A DNA stretch of 64,000 nucleotides from Vibrio algarum (GTDB lineage Bacteria > Pseudomonadota > Gammaproteobacteria > Enterobacterales > Vibrionaceae): the NCBI RefSeq assembly GCF_028204155.1, contig NZ_JAQLOI010000001.1:1426001-1490000 (forward strand), in the 5' to 3' direction. Both the position numbers and the translations under genes were made by a program. Positions 1 through 8,898 of the stretch are shown here, one piece after another (within the stretch, counting starts at the first letter, position 1; each line of letters begins with the position of its first letter). Under the pieces are notes generated by a model. The model was not told the origin of the DNA and made no database searches. It saw only the letters and a list, made by a program, of their open reading frames with translations.

Positions 1-1
1 A

Positions 2-1417
2 TGTTTAGACAACGATATAGAAAAGGATAAATTGACCAACGAAAGAGCTTCATTAGTAGATTCTTGGTTTCATTCAGTAAAGAATTTTGAACGTGTTGAT
101 TTTGCGCTGTCATACAAAGTTAATGGCTTAGCTAATAAGTTCGAAAGGTCTAGCATTGACTCATTATTGAAACTACAGTTAAAAATTAATATTGATTCTG
201 AGTGGATAGATATTAATACTGCAAAAAAATCAGTAGGAAAAGAACTGACGAAAATTAGAAAATTAAATAGAAAGTCGGAAAAAAGAAAAGATCTGACAGA
301 ACTGAGTGAAAAAAGAAAAGATCTTAAGATGAAACTACTAAATTTTAATCGTGTTAAGTCATCATTAGATAGAGCTTATACTACTGAAAAATATAAGATT
401 AATAGCTATGAGAAACATCTAAATAGATTAAGTGAAGAGAGATCAAATATCATAGGCGCAAGAAAAGTTGACGCATTAATAAGTGAGTTAACTTCATCAG
501 AGCATTGTCCACTATGTGATAGTACAATAGAAATAATATCCGACGAAAAAGTCGTTACTTCCACAGATTACGATAACTCGCTCAAGTTCATAGATAGTAA
601 AATTTCCATGATTAGTAGCTATATTCAAAGCTTCAGTAATTATGACGATGAATATACAAAGGATTCCAACTATTATGATTCTTTGATTTTTGAAACTAGA
701 ACTGAGATTTCTAATCTGGATCGAGATCTAAATTCAAATGCCAGCCTAAGTGATTCAAGAGCACAGATTCATGCTGAAATTATTAAATCAAACTTATTAG
801 ATAAATTAATAATTTTAGAAGAACAATTTGATAGTTTTAAGACCACTGTTAATGACATCAACACGCAAATCGTTAATATTGATACTAGGATAAGAAATAT
901 AAATCAATCATTTAGTAGTGACGATGAAATAATTAAAAGTTTTCAAGAAACATTCAGAAATTATTTGGGTGATTTTCACTATACAAGTAATGAAGTTTTT
1001 CGCGTTAAGATTAATAATAGGCAGCCTCTTAAAGCATTTCCAAGTGTTTATAATGCTTCAGCAGGAAGTGCTCAACCAATACGTTTAGCATCCTCAGCAA
1101 GTGATTTTATACGTTCTGAATGGGCATTTTATCTAGCGCTTCTTGATAAGTCACAAGTTCATCCAGGAATTTTAATTTTTGATGAACCAGGCCAGCATGC
1201 TATGAGCTTAGACTCGATGTCTAAGTTACTTGAATTAGCTGAAAATAAGAAGAATAAACAAATTATACTCGCCATATCAAAGTTCACTAAGGGATATAAC
1301 GATACCAAAGAAGAGCAGAAAATATCTCTAGACGCTATAACGAACAACCTTACTGAATTCAACGAAATAGAGATAGATTCCGATAATGAAAAATTAGTTT
1401 CGGAACTGAAAGACTAA
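2..1417 (+). CDS. Zinc-hook coiled-coil ATPase (SMC/Rad50-like), 5' partial
   Basis: The reading frame is open to the left edge of the window, so this is the C-terminal 471 residues of a longer protein; the first possible internal start (TTG at 32) is probably not a real start. The visible part is a long charged coiled coil interrupted at its middle by a CPLC motif, as in Rad50-type zinc hooks. It ends in an ABC-ATPase C-terminal lobe with a signature-like stretch (ASSASDFIRSEWAFYLAL), a Walker B (ILIFDEP) and a following D-loop region. Such ATPases commonly act on DNA or serve as sensors in phage-defence systems; that role is inference here. The Walker A half must lie upstream. Codon use is AT-rich, as in the neighbouring accessory DNA. 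The next gene is convergent. Confidence 0.7.
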   Translation, partial: CLDNDIEKDKLTNERASLVDSWFHSVKNFERVDFALSYKVNGLANKFERSSIDSLLKLQLKINIDSEWIDINTAKKSVGKELTKIRKLNRKSEKRKDLTELSEKRKDLKMKLLNFNRVKSSLDRAYTTEKYKINSYEKHLNRLSEERSNIIGARKVDALISELTSSEHCPLCDSTIEIISDEKVVTSTDYDNSLKFIDSKISMISSYIQSFSNYDDEYTKDSNYYDSLIFETRTEISNLDRDLNSNASLSDSRAQIHAEIIKSNLLDKLIILEEQFDSFKTTVNDINTQIVNIDTRIRNINQSFSSDDEIIKSFQETFRNYLGDFHYTSNEVFRVKINNRQPLKAFPSVYNASAGSAQPIRLASSASDFIRSEWAFYLALLDKSQVHPGILIFDEPGQHAMSLDSMSKLLELAENKKNKQIILAISKFTKGYNDTKEEQKISLDAITNNLTEFNEIEIDSDNEKLVSELKD

Positions 1418-1456
1418 ATTATATAGCGCTTATTATATATAAGCGCTAATAGAACA

Positions 1457-1894
1457 TTATCGCATAATGTTAATATTGCTGTGGTAAAAAGGAGAGCTTT
1501 CATCATTAAATAGTGATTCTATAGAAAATTTACTGGCGTAAAATATGCAAACCAAATTGTCATCTAGTTGTGTTGTTATAGTAGAACGTAACCAGAAAAT
1601 TTCTATATTACTCTCCTTAACTAGTACATTTATGTTTTTAAATAAAACTATTGTAGGTTTATTTGATTTTTCAATAGCACTTATAGCTGCCCTATTATTT
1701 GGTAACAATAGAGTTTTCTTGAGCGATTCATGTTCATCAAAGTTTATACAATAGAAATCGATATTTTTGGTTAAAGCAATTTTTTCTAGCTTAGTTAGGT
1801 AGGATTCACTTACTATTTTATCGTCTATGCTGATTATCTTTAACGACAATTTCCAAGCATTTTCTATTAGTGTTTCGGGAAGAATACAGAACAT
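1457..1894 (-). CDS. Hypothetical protein, possibly a fragment of an AAA/STAND-type ATPase
   Basis: The 145-residue product is not firmly recognised. Its second half contains a hydrophobic strand (PTIVLFKNINVL), then FWLRS, then CIFYASKF and LFNDESSPFY. This order resembles the Walker B to sensor region of archaeal-type or STAND NTPases (hydrophobic strand, LR, hydrophobic strand plus S, then lF..pFY). No Walker A is present in the frame, and the frame is closed by a stop just upstream of the ATG, so the gene may be a truncated remnant. It converges on the zinc-hook ATPase, with 39 bp between the stop codons. Annotation as a gene is supported only by length and by these weak resemblances. Confidence 0.4.
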   Translation of the reverse strand: MFCILPETLIENAWKLSLKIISIDDKIVSESYLTKLEKIALTKNIDFYCINFDEHESLKKTLLLPNNRAAISAIEKSNKPTIVLFKNINVLVKESNIEIFWLRSTITTQLDDNLVCIFYASKFSIESLFNDESSPFYHSNINIMR

Positions 1895-2338
1895 GATGGG
1901 GTTTTCCCTAAAGTTTCGTCATAAATAACTATAGGCTAATTTAGAATAATCTTCCATAGGGCATCTTTTCTTGCTCTATATCACAGTTGTTATTCCTTTT
2001 TAACAATTTTATTAGAGCACTTATAACATTATTGATTATAGAAAACTTTCTCTTTTTATATCAATTTTTCATAAGAATTCGCTTACATCCTCTTACTGTT
2101 ATAAGTAACACCCGACATTATTATTCGAAAAATAAATGCATTATATCGGTGATAATATATTTCTTAATAAGCAGTTGTTAAGCATAAGAATATTAAAATG
2201 TTTTCATTATAATAATTAATTGCTCTGTTCCGTGCTTATTAATATAACGTATATAAATTCCTTCCTTAAAAATAAATCAACTTGAATTATTTTTAAGTAG
2301 GATCTTAAATTTATTTAAAGTGAATTACGGATAGAGAT
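1895..2338. other. AT-rich intergenic region
   Basis: This is about 440 bp of very AT-rich sequence. The only open frame on the plus strand (1987-2181, 64 residues) is rich in Ile, Leu and Phe and has no ribosome binding site, so I do not call it. It may hold the promoter of the minus-strand gene ending at 1457 and that of the small gene at 2339. I see no repeat or RNA gene. Confidence 0.4.
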
Positions 2339-2494
2339 ATGAACATTAAAAAATCAAAGCACGAACCAACTGTAGATACTAAATTTTATGATTCTAAAAG
2401 AATTGAATCTAGCTTGGTGAATTTTATCGAAATGAACAATAGAAGATTTATATTCATTTTTAGAAACAGATTACAAAAGGATAAATCAAAATGA
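2339..2494 (+). CDS. Small hypothetical protein (51 aa)
   Basis: A 51-codon frame starts with ATG at 2339 and ends with TGA at 2492-2494, overlapping the ATG of the next frame as ATGA. The product is lysine- and arginine-rich. The ribosome binding site is weak (GGATAGAGAT). The ATGA overlap is the only sign of translational coupling. No family is recognised. Confidence 0.3.
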   Translation: MNIKKSKHEPTVDTKFYDSKRIESSLVNFIEMNNRRFIFIFRNRLQKDKSK

Positions 2495-2880
2495 AGATAG
2501 TTTTATATGCTCACCAAGCATGGGTGAGCAACTCGGTTCCCACATGTGTATATCAGAACAATGACGAATCGAAGTACCCTCACGATAATGTGTGTGAAAT
2601 GATCCGAAGGCATATGGAAATAGTAATCTCGAACTTCAACAGGGGTCATCATAAAACGCTTTTGCAAGTGAATAATGGCGGGCTTTTGCAAGCCCAGTCT
2701 CTTTTAGTTCACAAATTAAGTCCAACGATAAGACATATACTTATTATGTTTTACTTTCTAGAGACGCTTAGGAAGAACAACGCGAAGTTTCAATCCATAT
2801 TAGAAACCACCTTTCCTTATGGTACTACCGAGTATAAATGTTGTTTGATATGGGATGTGCAGTTAGGCGTGCTTTCCTGA
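2491..2880 (+). CDS. Hypothetical protein (129 aa)
   Basis: The frame is coupled by ATGA overlap to the 51-residue frame before it. The product has no recognised domain. An inverted repeat lies at the very start of the frame (GCTCACC at 2509-2515 pairing with GGTGAGC at 2523-2529), which is unusual in a coding sequence and lowers confidence that this is a real gene. It lies 169 bp upstream of the serine recombinase on the same strand, where small accessory or directionality genes are sometimes found; that link is only a guess from position. Confidence 0.3.
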   Translation: MKIVLYAHQAWVSNSVPTCVYQNNDESKYPHDNVCEMIRRHMEIVISNFNRGHHKTLLQVNNGGLLQAQSLLVHKLSPTIRHILIMFYFLETLRKNNAKFQSILETTFPYGTTEYKCCLIWDVQLGVLS

Positions 2881-4572
2881 AGACAATCAGTTATCTACGT
2901 TAATGAGTCACAATTTGTTGGCTTACCTAGCTTCGGTATGGTGTCGTTTAGTTCAAGGTAAAAATCGGCATCTAGTTAAACACCAAGTAATAGAACTCAC
3001 TTGCGTAGTTGACCATAAATTAACAACTTAGATAAATTAGAGGAAAATTATGAATGTGGTCTTATATGTACGCGTTTCATCACAGAGACAGGTTGAAGAA
3101 GGGTTTTCGCTTGAAGGTCAGCTACAAGACCTACGAAAATATTGCGAACAACAAAGTTATACAATCGTTAATGAATACATTGACGAGGGGAACTCCGCTT
3201 TTAGAGGGCATCGTCGTCACGTTTTTCAACAAATGATTACAGAAGTCACTTCAGGCGTCTTCGATGTACAGGGCGTAGTCGTCTATAGTTTATCCCGATT
3301 CGCAAGAGATTTACTGATGCAACTATCATCGGTAAAAAAGCTTCAAGATAGCGGTATTAGACTCATATCGGTAGCAGAAAATTTACCTGAAGACAGGTTA
3401 GGTTTTAAATTAACGAGTGTTTTTACAGGCTTAATCAACGAAATGAACAGCGAACAAAATGCTATGATAGTTCGCTCAAGATTAGAGCAAACTGCAAAAC
3501 AAGGTTACTACACAGGAGGGCCGATTCCGTTTGGATATGAGTCTATAACTTGTCAAGAAGACACGAAACGCAAAAGAAAAAATTAATAGTCAAAGAAGAC
3601 GAAGCAGCGGTAGTTAGAGAAATTTTTCGATTGTCCCTTCATGGAACTAACGGAAAAGGGTTAGGGATTAAAGCTATCGCAAAGCACTTAGACGATAAGG
3701 GTTTAACGAATCGAACATCTAAGTGGTCTATTAACAGTTTGCACCGTATTCTTAGTTCTACGACATATTACGGAGAGTTTTTGTTCAGGAAAGGGGCTAA
3801 AGAAAAAGGGAAATTACCGATAATAGTACCTGTGCCTCCTATCATAACTAAAGAAATCTTTGAACAAGTTAAATATGCGCTAGAAGAACGAGATGTAGCA
3901 CATATACATACCAAATCTGTTCGATCTACAAGCTTATTAACTGGTATCGTCAAATGTGGTTCCTGTGGCGCTGGTATGCATGTATGTAGCGGAAAATCTG
4001 GGCGTTACAGCTATTATGCGTGTGCTACTAAGCTTAAAAAGAACGTCAAGTCGTGTAATTCAAAATGGGTGCCTAAAGAGGCGCTAGACAGCTTGGTAGA
4101 AGAAACAGTGCTTACTAGAATTCTTAAGCGGGAATATATTCAAGAGATTCTAGGGGATGTCAAAATGCAAATTATTGGCAAAAAAGAAGACTCTAAACTT
4201 GAAATGTTAGTGTTGTCACGAAAGAAAAGAACTATCGAAGAAAAGCTAGGTAATATCTACGAGCAATTATCATTACGCCAGGATTTAATTGACGATTCCT
4301 ATGCTGCTTTTGTTTCGAGCATGCAAAAGCAACTAGTAGATGTTAAGTCAAAAATTAAGGCTAAAAATGCAGAAACCCGACTTCCTTTAAAAAACTTCGG
4401 AGAAAAGCAAATCGGGTGTTTCGTTGATACACTGAGACAATTAATTTCTGAGTCAGATGAAGAAGCGAAAAAAGCTCTGTTTTTGCAGATTTTGGGAGAA
4501 GTAAAGGTAAATACTGATCAAGTTGAAATGTCAGGTTCGAAACTTGTGTTACTATCCATAATCTCAAAAACA

Positions 4573-4604
4573 AAAGCGGGCACCACTAATGTGGTGCCCG
4601 CTTT
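4573..4604 (-). terminator. Probable original tRNA-Ser terminator
   Basis: A perfect 14-bp stem (AAAGCGGGCACCAC at 4573-4586 with its complement at 4591-4604, TAAT loop) is followed on the minus strand by TTTTGTTTTT-like sequence. It lies immediately beyond the 29-bp copy of the tRNA-Ser 3' end. The simplest reading is that it was the tRNA's own terminator before the island inserted. It lies inside the extended reading frame of the serine recombinase. Confidence 0.7.
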
Positions 4605-4611
4605 CATTACG

Positions 4612-4640
4612 AAGTGGCGGAGAGATAGGGATTTGAACCC
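4612..4640. repeat. Distal attachment-site copy (tRNA-Ser 3' end)
   Basis: These 29 bp are identical to 26395-26423, the 3' end of the intact tRNA-Ser including its encoded CCA. Such a partial tRNA copy marks the far boundary of an island integrated by a tRNA-specific tyrosine recombinase. Identity starts at AAGTGG and ends at GAACCC; the sequence diverges at once on either side. Confidence 0.88.
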
Positions 4641-4784
4641 AACGGCCACAATAAAAATACGATTATTTTACAATTACTTATCTAGCTTTCAAGAAAATCA
4701 ATTTAGTCATCTGTCTGGTACAGATTAAAGCCCACTTCATAGCTTAGCGTCAAGATAAATCCGACGATTTACCTCATAGCGTTA

Positions 4785-4824
4785 GGTTAGTAAGTTAGTT
4801 ACTGAACTTATTAACTTACTAACC
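4785..4824. repeat. Inverted repeat near the island's left end
   Basis: GGTTAGTAAGTTA (4785-4797) and its exact complement TAACTTACTAACC (4812-4824) form a 13-bp stem with a 14-nt loop. It lies between the attachment site and the IS1111-type element. It has no T-run, so it is not an obvious terminator. It could be a recombinase-accessory site or the target context of the insertion sequence. Confidence 0.55.
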
Positions 4825-4880
4825 TTCCAAGCATAACTGAACAACTGGCACACTTTTGGACAGAATGTATGGTACGCCCC

Positions 4881-5099
4881 GTTTTTGCAAATGATAAATC
4901 AAAAATAACGGAGCTGGTTTGCGCTAATGTATTCGGAGTCTAATTGAGACTTTTTCTTTAGCCCCAGCTCCACGATGAGATCCGCGCCAGATTGTCCTCA
5001 AAAGCGTGAAAGCATTCTATGTTGCTGTTCTGTCCATCAGGTCTTCAATCTGGTGGTCTAACCGTTTTGTCATCTTTATATATCATCTGCAAATCTGAT
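4881..5099 (-). ncRNA. Candidate bridge RNA region of the IS1111-type element
   Basis: This noncoding segment lies downstream of the transposase gene inside the element. In the IS1111 subgroup the recombination guide RNA is reported to come from the transposase-distal (right) end, whereas in IS110 it is from the left. The location fits; I have not folded the RNA or identified its target and donor loops, so the call rests on position and family knowledge. Confidence 0.35.
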
Positions 5100-6125
5100 T
5101 TAAACTCTTACTTCAAAAGCTTTATGGGTAACCATTACTGACCATGCTATCCGAGCTAATTTGTTTGCTAAAGCTACAAGTGCAACATTGAATGGCTTGC
5201 GTTGCTTCAGATCAATGAGCCAAGAGCCAAAGTTACGTTCCGCCGTCCCATCCCTCCAGATAACAGCTCTAGCTGCATGGACAAATAATTCTCTGAGCTC
5301 TTTGTTTCCTCGTTTGGATATCCCAAGCATTCTTGATTTACCACCAGTAGAATATTGATGCGGGGTTAAACCAATCCAAGCGGCAAAATTACGACCATTA
5401 GCAAAATCGTGAGGGTTCACAACCGCTGACAAACAACAAGATGCGGTCATTGGCCCAACTCCTGGAACACTTTGTAAAAGAGATAACAATTCATCATCTT
5501 TCAGCAAGTTTTCTAATTTCTTTTCCTGCTCTTTAATCCATGTATTCAACTGATTGTAATGATCTAACTGATCTCTAAGCTCCAAAACTAACATTGGTGG
5601 AACGGGTTCTTTATTGTCGGCTAGATACTGAAATAGGTTCTTCATGTTGTGATGCCCTCTCGGAAAACTTATTCCAAACTCCAGAAGAATTGAACCTATC
5701 CTATTCATGCATGCTGTTCTTTCCTTGATATAACCTGCTCTGATTTTACGAACAACAGTACACACTTGTGCTAATTCGCTTTTTGGAGAAACAAAACGCA
5801 TATTTGGACGCATTGACGCTTCTGCAATTGCGTCAGCATCAATGAAATCATTTTTGTTTGTTTTTACGTAAGGTTTAACATACTGAGCAGGAACCAACTT
5901 AACTTGATGCCCATAAGACTCGCACCGTCTCGCCAACCAATGAGCACCACCACAAGCTTCCATCGCAACAATAACGGGCTCATGAACGGATAATAATTGA
6001 AGTAATTTTTGTCTGTTAAGCTTCTTCCTGAAGACTTCTCTGCCTGAATAATCATGGCCGATAAGGTGAAATGTATTTTTTCCTAAATCGATGCCGATAA
6101 CGCGAATAGTAGTCATGATGGTCAC
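5100..6125 (-). CDS. IS110-family transposase (IS1111 subgroup)
   Basis: The 341-residue product has the N-terminal DEDD RuvC-like domain (GIDLGKNTF with the first Asp, then the acidic residue in VAMEACGG, and NDFIDADAIAEA with the last Asp pair). The C-terminal Transposase_20 domain includes SVPGVGPMTA and the serine-containing STGGKSR. Length is normal and the frame is intact, so the element may still be active. The start is MTIMTTIRVIGIDLG or the internal ATG three codons later. The gene fills most of the element bounded by the inverted repeats at 4869 and 6170. Confidence 0.9.
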   Translation of the reverse strand: MTIMTTIRVIGIDLGKNTFHLIGHDYSGREVFRKKLNRQKLLQLLSVHEPVIVAMEACGGAHWLARRCESYGHQVKLVPAQYVKPYVKTNKNDFIDADAIAEASMRPNMRFVSPKSELAQVCTVVRKIRAGYIKERTACMNRIGSILLEFGISFPRGHHNMKNLFQYLADNKEPVPPMLVLELRDQLDHYNQLNTWIKEQEKKLENLLKDDELLSLLQSVPGVGPMTASCCLSAVVNPHDFANGRNFAAWIGLTPHQYSTGGKSRMLGISKRGNKELRELFVHAARAVIWRDGTAERNFGSWLIDLKQRKPFNVALVALANKLARIAWSVMVTHKAFEVRV

Positions 6126-6181
6126 CTTTATTTAACTGAACCTAACAATGTTAAGTTTAGCGTGTGGGTGGGGCGTACCAT

Positions 6182-6461
6182 CTTATTAATGAGTTTGGTA
6201 TTACGGACAACATCTACCTACCGAGCTGCAAAAAATGAAAAGACCACCGTACTTCTAGCGGTGGCCTGTTTGCGAGGTTCTGGACAAAAACTGTCACTAG
6301 CGAACCGTATAATTAGATTTACTTTATGTGTTATTTATAAGTAAGTATTCAGTACGCCCCTTATGCTAAGGTCACTTATAATGGGAATGTTTAGTATCTG
6401 AGAGAGTCTGTTCCTATTTAGCAAGTGCCAATCAGGAACAGAATGTTGATAAATGCAATCT
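6182..6461. other. Intergenic region between the insertion sequence and the MFS gene
   Basis: About 280 bp with no convincing gene. CCACCG...CGGTGG around 6245-6265 can form a small hairpin. A 9-base match to the IS1111 repeat core (GTACGCCCC) recurs near 6353, possibly a relic of an older copy, but the match is short. Confidence 0.35.
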
Positions 6462-7619
6462 TTAGGCAGCCTCTTGATTTGGTGAACGTATGTAATATAA
6501 GGATGTCAGACAAACTACAAAAAAGAATGTAAATAAAATGGCGATACTACTGAACGTAAACTGGATAGAGTCGTTGCCTGCCAATTTACCTAAGTAATCG
6601 AATACAACGGGAGACATAAATTGCCCCAAAAAAGCCGTACTGGAGACGACAGACATTGTCTGGACACCATTTCCTTCCCCGCCTGCTTTTGTTGCTCCCA
6701 TAAACAGCGTTGGCATACTCCACCCCAATCCAAATCCGACTACCATGACAGCCATTAAGACTAGAGAATAGCTATCGACAAAGGAAAGAAGGTAAAAGCC
6801 CGTAGCCATCAAGCCACAAAGAAAAGCAGGAAGAAATCTGCCTAGCAACACTTTTACCTTGGAATACAGAATACCCGCAACAAATCCACTTCCTGTAGAG
6901 ACTGATAAGGCCACCCCAGCGGCAGTTGAACTCCCCATACCGCTTTCCTTAATATAAATCGCCAAATTTACGGGTAAAGTGTAAAAGGTCATTGACAGGA
7001 AAAAGGTTGCTACAGCCCAGCAGAAAACCACAAGAGGCATACCGGATGAAATTCCTTCTCTGTTTATCTTTCGCCGAGTCTCCGGAATTGAGATAAAAAC
7101 AAGGGAAAATACTAACAATCCAATAGAATAAACACCAAAGGAATAACGCCAATGTACAGATGCAAGAACTCCGGCAAGAAGTGTCGCAATTATTCCACCA
7201 AGGTTACTTGACGCCGTTGAGTATCCCATCATTGTGGCTTTTTCTTTATCTGAGAATAAATCGGCGATAAGCCCGGTCGACATAGGCATGATTAGCCCTA
7301 CACCGATACCAAGTACTGCTCTAAACGCCAGTAGCATTTCAATAGAGTTAGCTAAACCACCTCCTAATCCACCAAGAAGGTAAAAGAATATCCCTATAAA
7401 TAAAAGAGTGCGTTTTGAAAGAGTTCGGCTTAAGCGCCCGGATACCAGCGAAAAAATAATTATGGATATTGCAGGAACAGTAAGGATGAGCTTAATTGTG
7501 GTTTGGCTTGTATCAGGAAATGCCGATTGAATCTCTGCCAGTGCCGGAGCAACAGCCGCTCCTGACATCACTGTAAGTAAAGACAGTGAAAGAATAGCGG
7601 GTTTTAATAACTTGGACAT
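6462..7619 (-). CDS. MFS transporter (drug-efflux type)
   Basis: Twelve hydrophobic segments and the MFS loop 2-3 motif (SGRLSRTLSKRTLL) identify a major facilitator; the N-terminal pattern (ALAEIQSAFPDTS, LTVPAISIIIFSLVSG) fits drug:H+ antiporters. The start chosen is ATG at 7619 (MSKLLKPAILS) because TAGGAA lies 8 bases upstream; longer versions reach back to 7739 and overlap the upstream dehydrogenase gene. That gives 385 residues, normal for the family. It follows the short-chain dehydrogenase (7684-8622) on the same strand with 64 bp between, so the two probably form an operon under the palindrome at 8740. Confidence 0.85.
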   Translation of the reverse strand: MSKLLKPAILSLSLLTVMSGAAVAPALAEIQSAFPDTSQTTIKLILTVPAISIIIFSLVSGRLSRTLSKRTLLFIGIFFYLLGGLGGGLANSIEMLLAFRAVLGIGVGLIMPMSTGLIADLFSDKEKATMMGYSTASSNLGGIIATLLAGVLASVHWRYSFGVYSIGLLVFSLVFISIPETRRKINREGISSGMPLVVFCWAVATFFLSMTFYTLPVNLAIYIKESGMGSSTAAGVALSVSTGSGFVAGILYSKVKVLLGRFLPAFLCGLMATGFYLLSFVDSYSLVLMAVMVVGFGLGWSMPTLFMGATKAGGEGNGVQTMSVVSSTAFLGQFMSPVVFDYLGKLAGNDSIQFTFSSIAILFTFFFVVCLTSLYYIRSPNQEAA

Positions 7620-7683
7620 GGTTTTCCTATAGGGAGTTTTACGTTTAACTCCCAACTTTCTTTGATGCGTCATATTAAGCGGG

Positions 7684-8622
7684 TTACGAAAGAAATTGAC
7701 GAATCGCTGCTCTGGCATTGTCCTGATAAGTTTCATCACCTAAATCAGAAAATATTTCCGTCTGGTCACCAACCGGCCCCGTGATACCTTCAACACTCGC
7801 GTAGAACACGCCACTTTGATATGACTCATCCAGCAAGCCATCAACAAATCGCTTTGCTCCGGTTTCCAGTCGGTGCATTTTCCCCATCAGGCACATCACA
7901 CTCATTACTGCCTTGAATATGTAAGTTTTGATTAATGACGAGGAACTTGTTACCTCTGTCCCTGCCGTTCCACCCGGACTCATCGTAATAAGTCTTACTG
8001 ATGGGTACTGACGGGCAAGCGAAGAAAGCCACATTGCACCCGTATATTTCACTGGGGCATACGGTTTGGTTGAATCTGAGCGTTCAGTAAAAAAAGTACC
8101 GTCTGCAATCGATACAAACTCATCTATTGAAGATGTGGTTAATTCCGGACGCTCGTCCATTCCCGGTATTCCCCTTGCCGCTTCCGAGCTAACGTATAAT
8201 CCCACTTTTGTTAGCATACCTCTTTTCAGCAGTTCCTCTGCAAGCAGCGCATGCCCCAATACATTCACGGCAAATACATTGGTTACCCCGTCATCCGTTA
8301 GTGCTAAAGGGTTTTCTCCTCCCCAACCACCTGCATTCATGACGAGAGCATCAATCGGATTCTTCAGGGACTCTATTGCCCGGTGTACAGAACTCAGGTC
8401 AGACACATCAATAAGAAAGATGTCAAAAATATTTTTCCCGGTAGAAGCCTCTAAATCTTTCTTTGCACCTATCGCCTTATCTTCACTTCTACACCCCAAA
8501 TAGATTTTCTCGATGCCATTTTGCAGTGCTAACTGGCGAGCGCACTCTTTACCAAGGCCGCCATTTGCACCTGTAATCAAAACACTTTTCATCATACCGC
8601 TTTCATCCATTGCTGAGTTCAT
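7684..8622 (-). CDS. Short-chain dehydrogenase/reductase (protochlorophyllide-reductase-like)
   Basis: The product has the Rossmann cofactor motif TGANGGLG, the NAG structural motif (MNAGGWGG), the catalytic serine (YVSSEAARG) and YAPVK as the YxxxK active site. It is NAD(P)(H)-dependent; the substrate is unknown. The start at 8622 (MNSAMDESG) has a GGAAAG-like site upstream. A start at 8595 or 8592 (MMKSVL) is also possible. The frame reaches back to 8733, but that would place the coding region against the operator-like palindrome at 8740-8755. The MFS gene follows on the same strand. Confidence 0.8.
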   Translation of the reverse strand: MNSAMDESGMMKSVLITGANGGLGKECARQLALQNGIEKIYLGCRSEDKAIGAKKDLEASTGKNIFDIFLIDVSDLSSVHRAIESLKNPIDALVMNAGGWGGENPLALTDDGVTNVFAVNVLGHALLAEELLKRGMLTKVGLYVSSEAARGIPGMDERPELTTSSIDEFVSIADGTFFTERSDSTKPYAPVKYTGAMWLSSLARQYPSVRLITMSPGGTAGTEVTSSSSLIKTYIFKAVMSVMCLMGKMHRLETGAKRFVDGLLDESYQSGVFYASVEGITGPVGDQTEIFSDLGDETYQDNARAAIRQFLS

Positions 8623-8739
8623 ATTCTCTTTCCAGTCAACGCACCACCATTCAGAAATGTTAGGAAATGCTTTGTTTGTTTTTTCAACAATCTTACAAAC
8701 ATTAATGTCGCCTAAACAGACTTGGAGTGGCATTTATAT

Positions 8740-8755
8740 AATGCCGAATTGGCAT
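8740..8755. promoter_or_regulatory. Operator-like palindrome, copy 1
   Basis: AATGCCGAATTGGCAT contains a perfect inverted repeat (ATGCC / GGCAT) and lies upstream of the dehydrogenase-MFS pair. It matches the palindrome at 9898-9913 at 14 of 16 positions. It is probably the binding site of the LysR regulator encoded between the two copies. Confidence 0.6.
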
Positions 8756-8898
8756 GGTTACTGTTGCTTCGAAAAGGTTTCTATGGATATTACGAGCTGG
8801 TTATTAGTAGTAAGAGGGGGCTTTTAAAGCTGCTGAACTAAGCAACTTAATTTTTAATTGCCCGCATCGGCAGGCAATTGCACTGTATTGGTCGCTAC

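Larger units (their letters stand above)
3050..4728 (+). pseudogene. Large serine recombinase, split by a frameshift
   Basis: Two overlapping frames (3050-3586 and 3550-4728) together form a large serine recombinase of about 560 residues. The first holds the resolvase domain: YVRVSS with the nucleophilic serine near the N terminus, SRFARD, and the end of the catalytic domain at GPIPFGYE. The second holds the recombinase domain (EAAVVREIF...GIKAIAKHLDDKG) and a zinc ribbon (CGSCGAGM, with later cysteines YYAC and KSC), then a coiled coil. Continuity is restored by a minus-one shift in the run of six A at 3577-3583 (A AAA AAT). This could be a decay mutation, a sequencing error or, less likely, programmed slippage. 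The C terminus runs through a terminator hairpin and into the tRNA-Ser 3'-end copy, so its natural end is uncertain. Confidence 0.8.
4869..6181 (-). mobile_element. IS110-family (IS1111 subgroup) insertion sequence
   Basis: A perfect 12-bp inverted repeat (ATGGTACGCCCC at 4869-4880, GGGGCGTACCAT at 6170-6181) brackets a single DEDD transposase. IS1111 elements have such subterminal repeats, unlike the IS110 subgroup. The true ends lie a few bases outside. There is no obvious target duplication, as expected for the family. The noncoding stretch between the transposase stop and the left repeat (4881-5099) is about 219 bp, a suitable size for a guide (bridge) RNA locus. Confidence 0.85.

Noticed and set aside
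1987..2181. 64-residue hydrophobic frame
   Set aside because: No ribosome binding site and composition follows the AT-rich DNA.
2509..2529. GCTCACC/GGTGAGC hairpin as a terminator
   Set aside because: No T-run follows and it lies inside a possible reading frame; left as a note only.
6345..6370. Possible second IS1111 end (GTACGCCCC)
   Set aside because: Only nine bases match and no other part of an element is seen.
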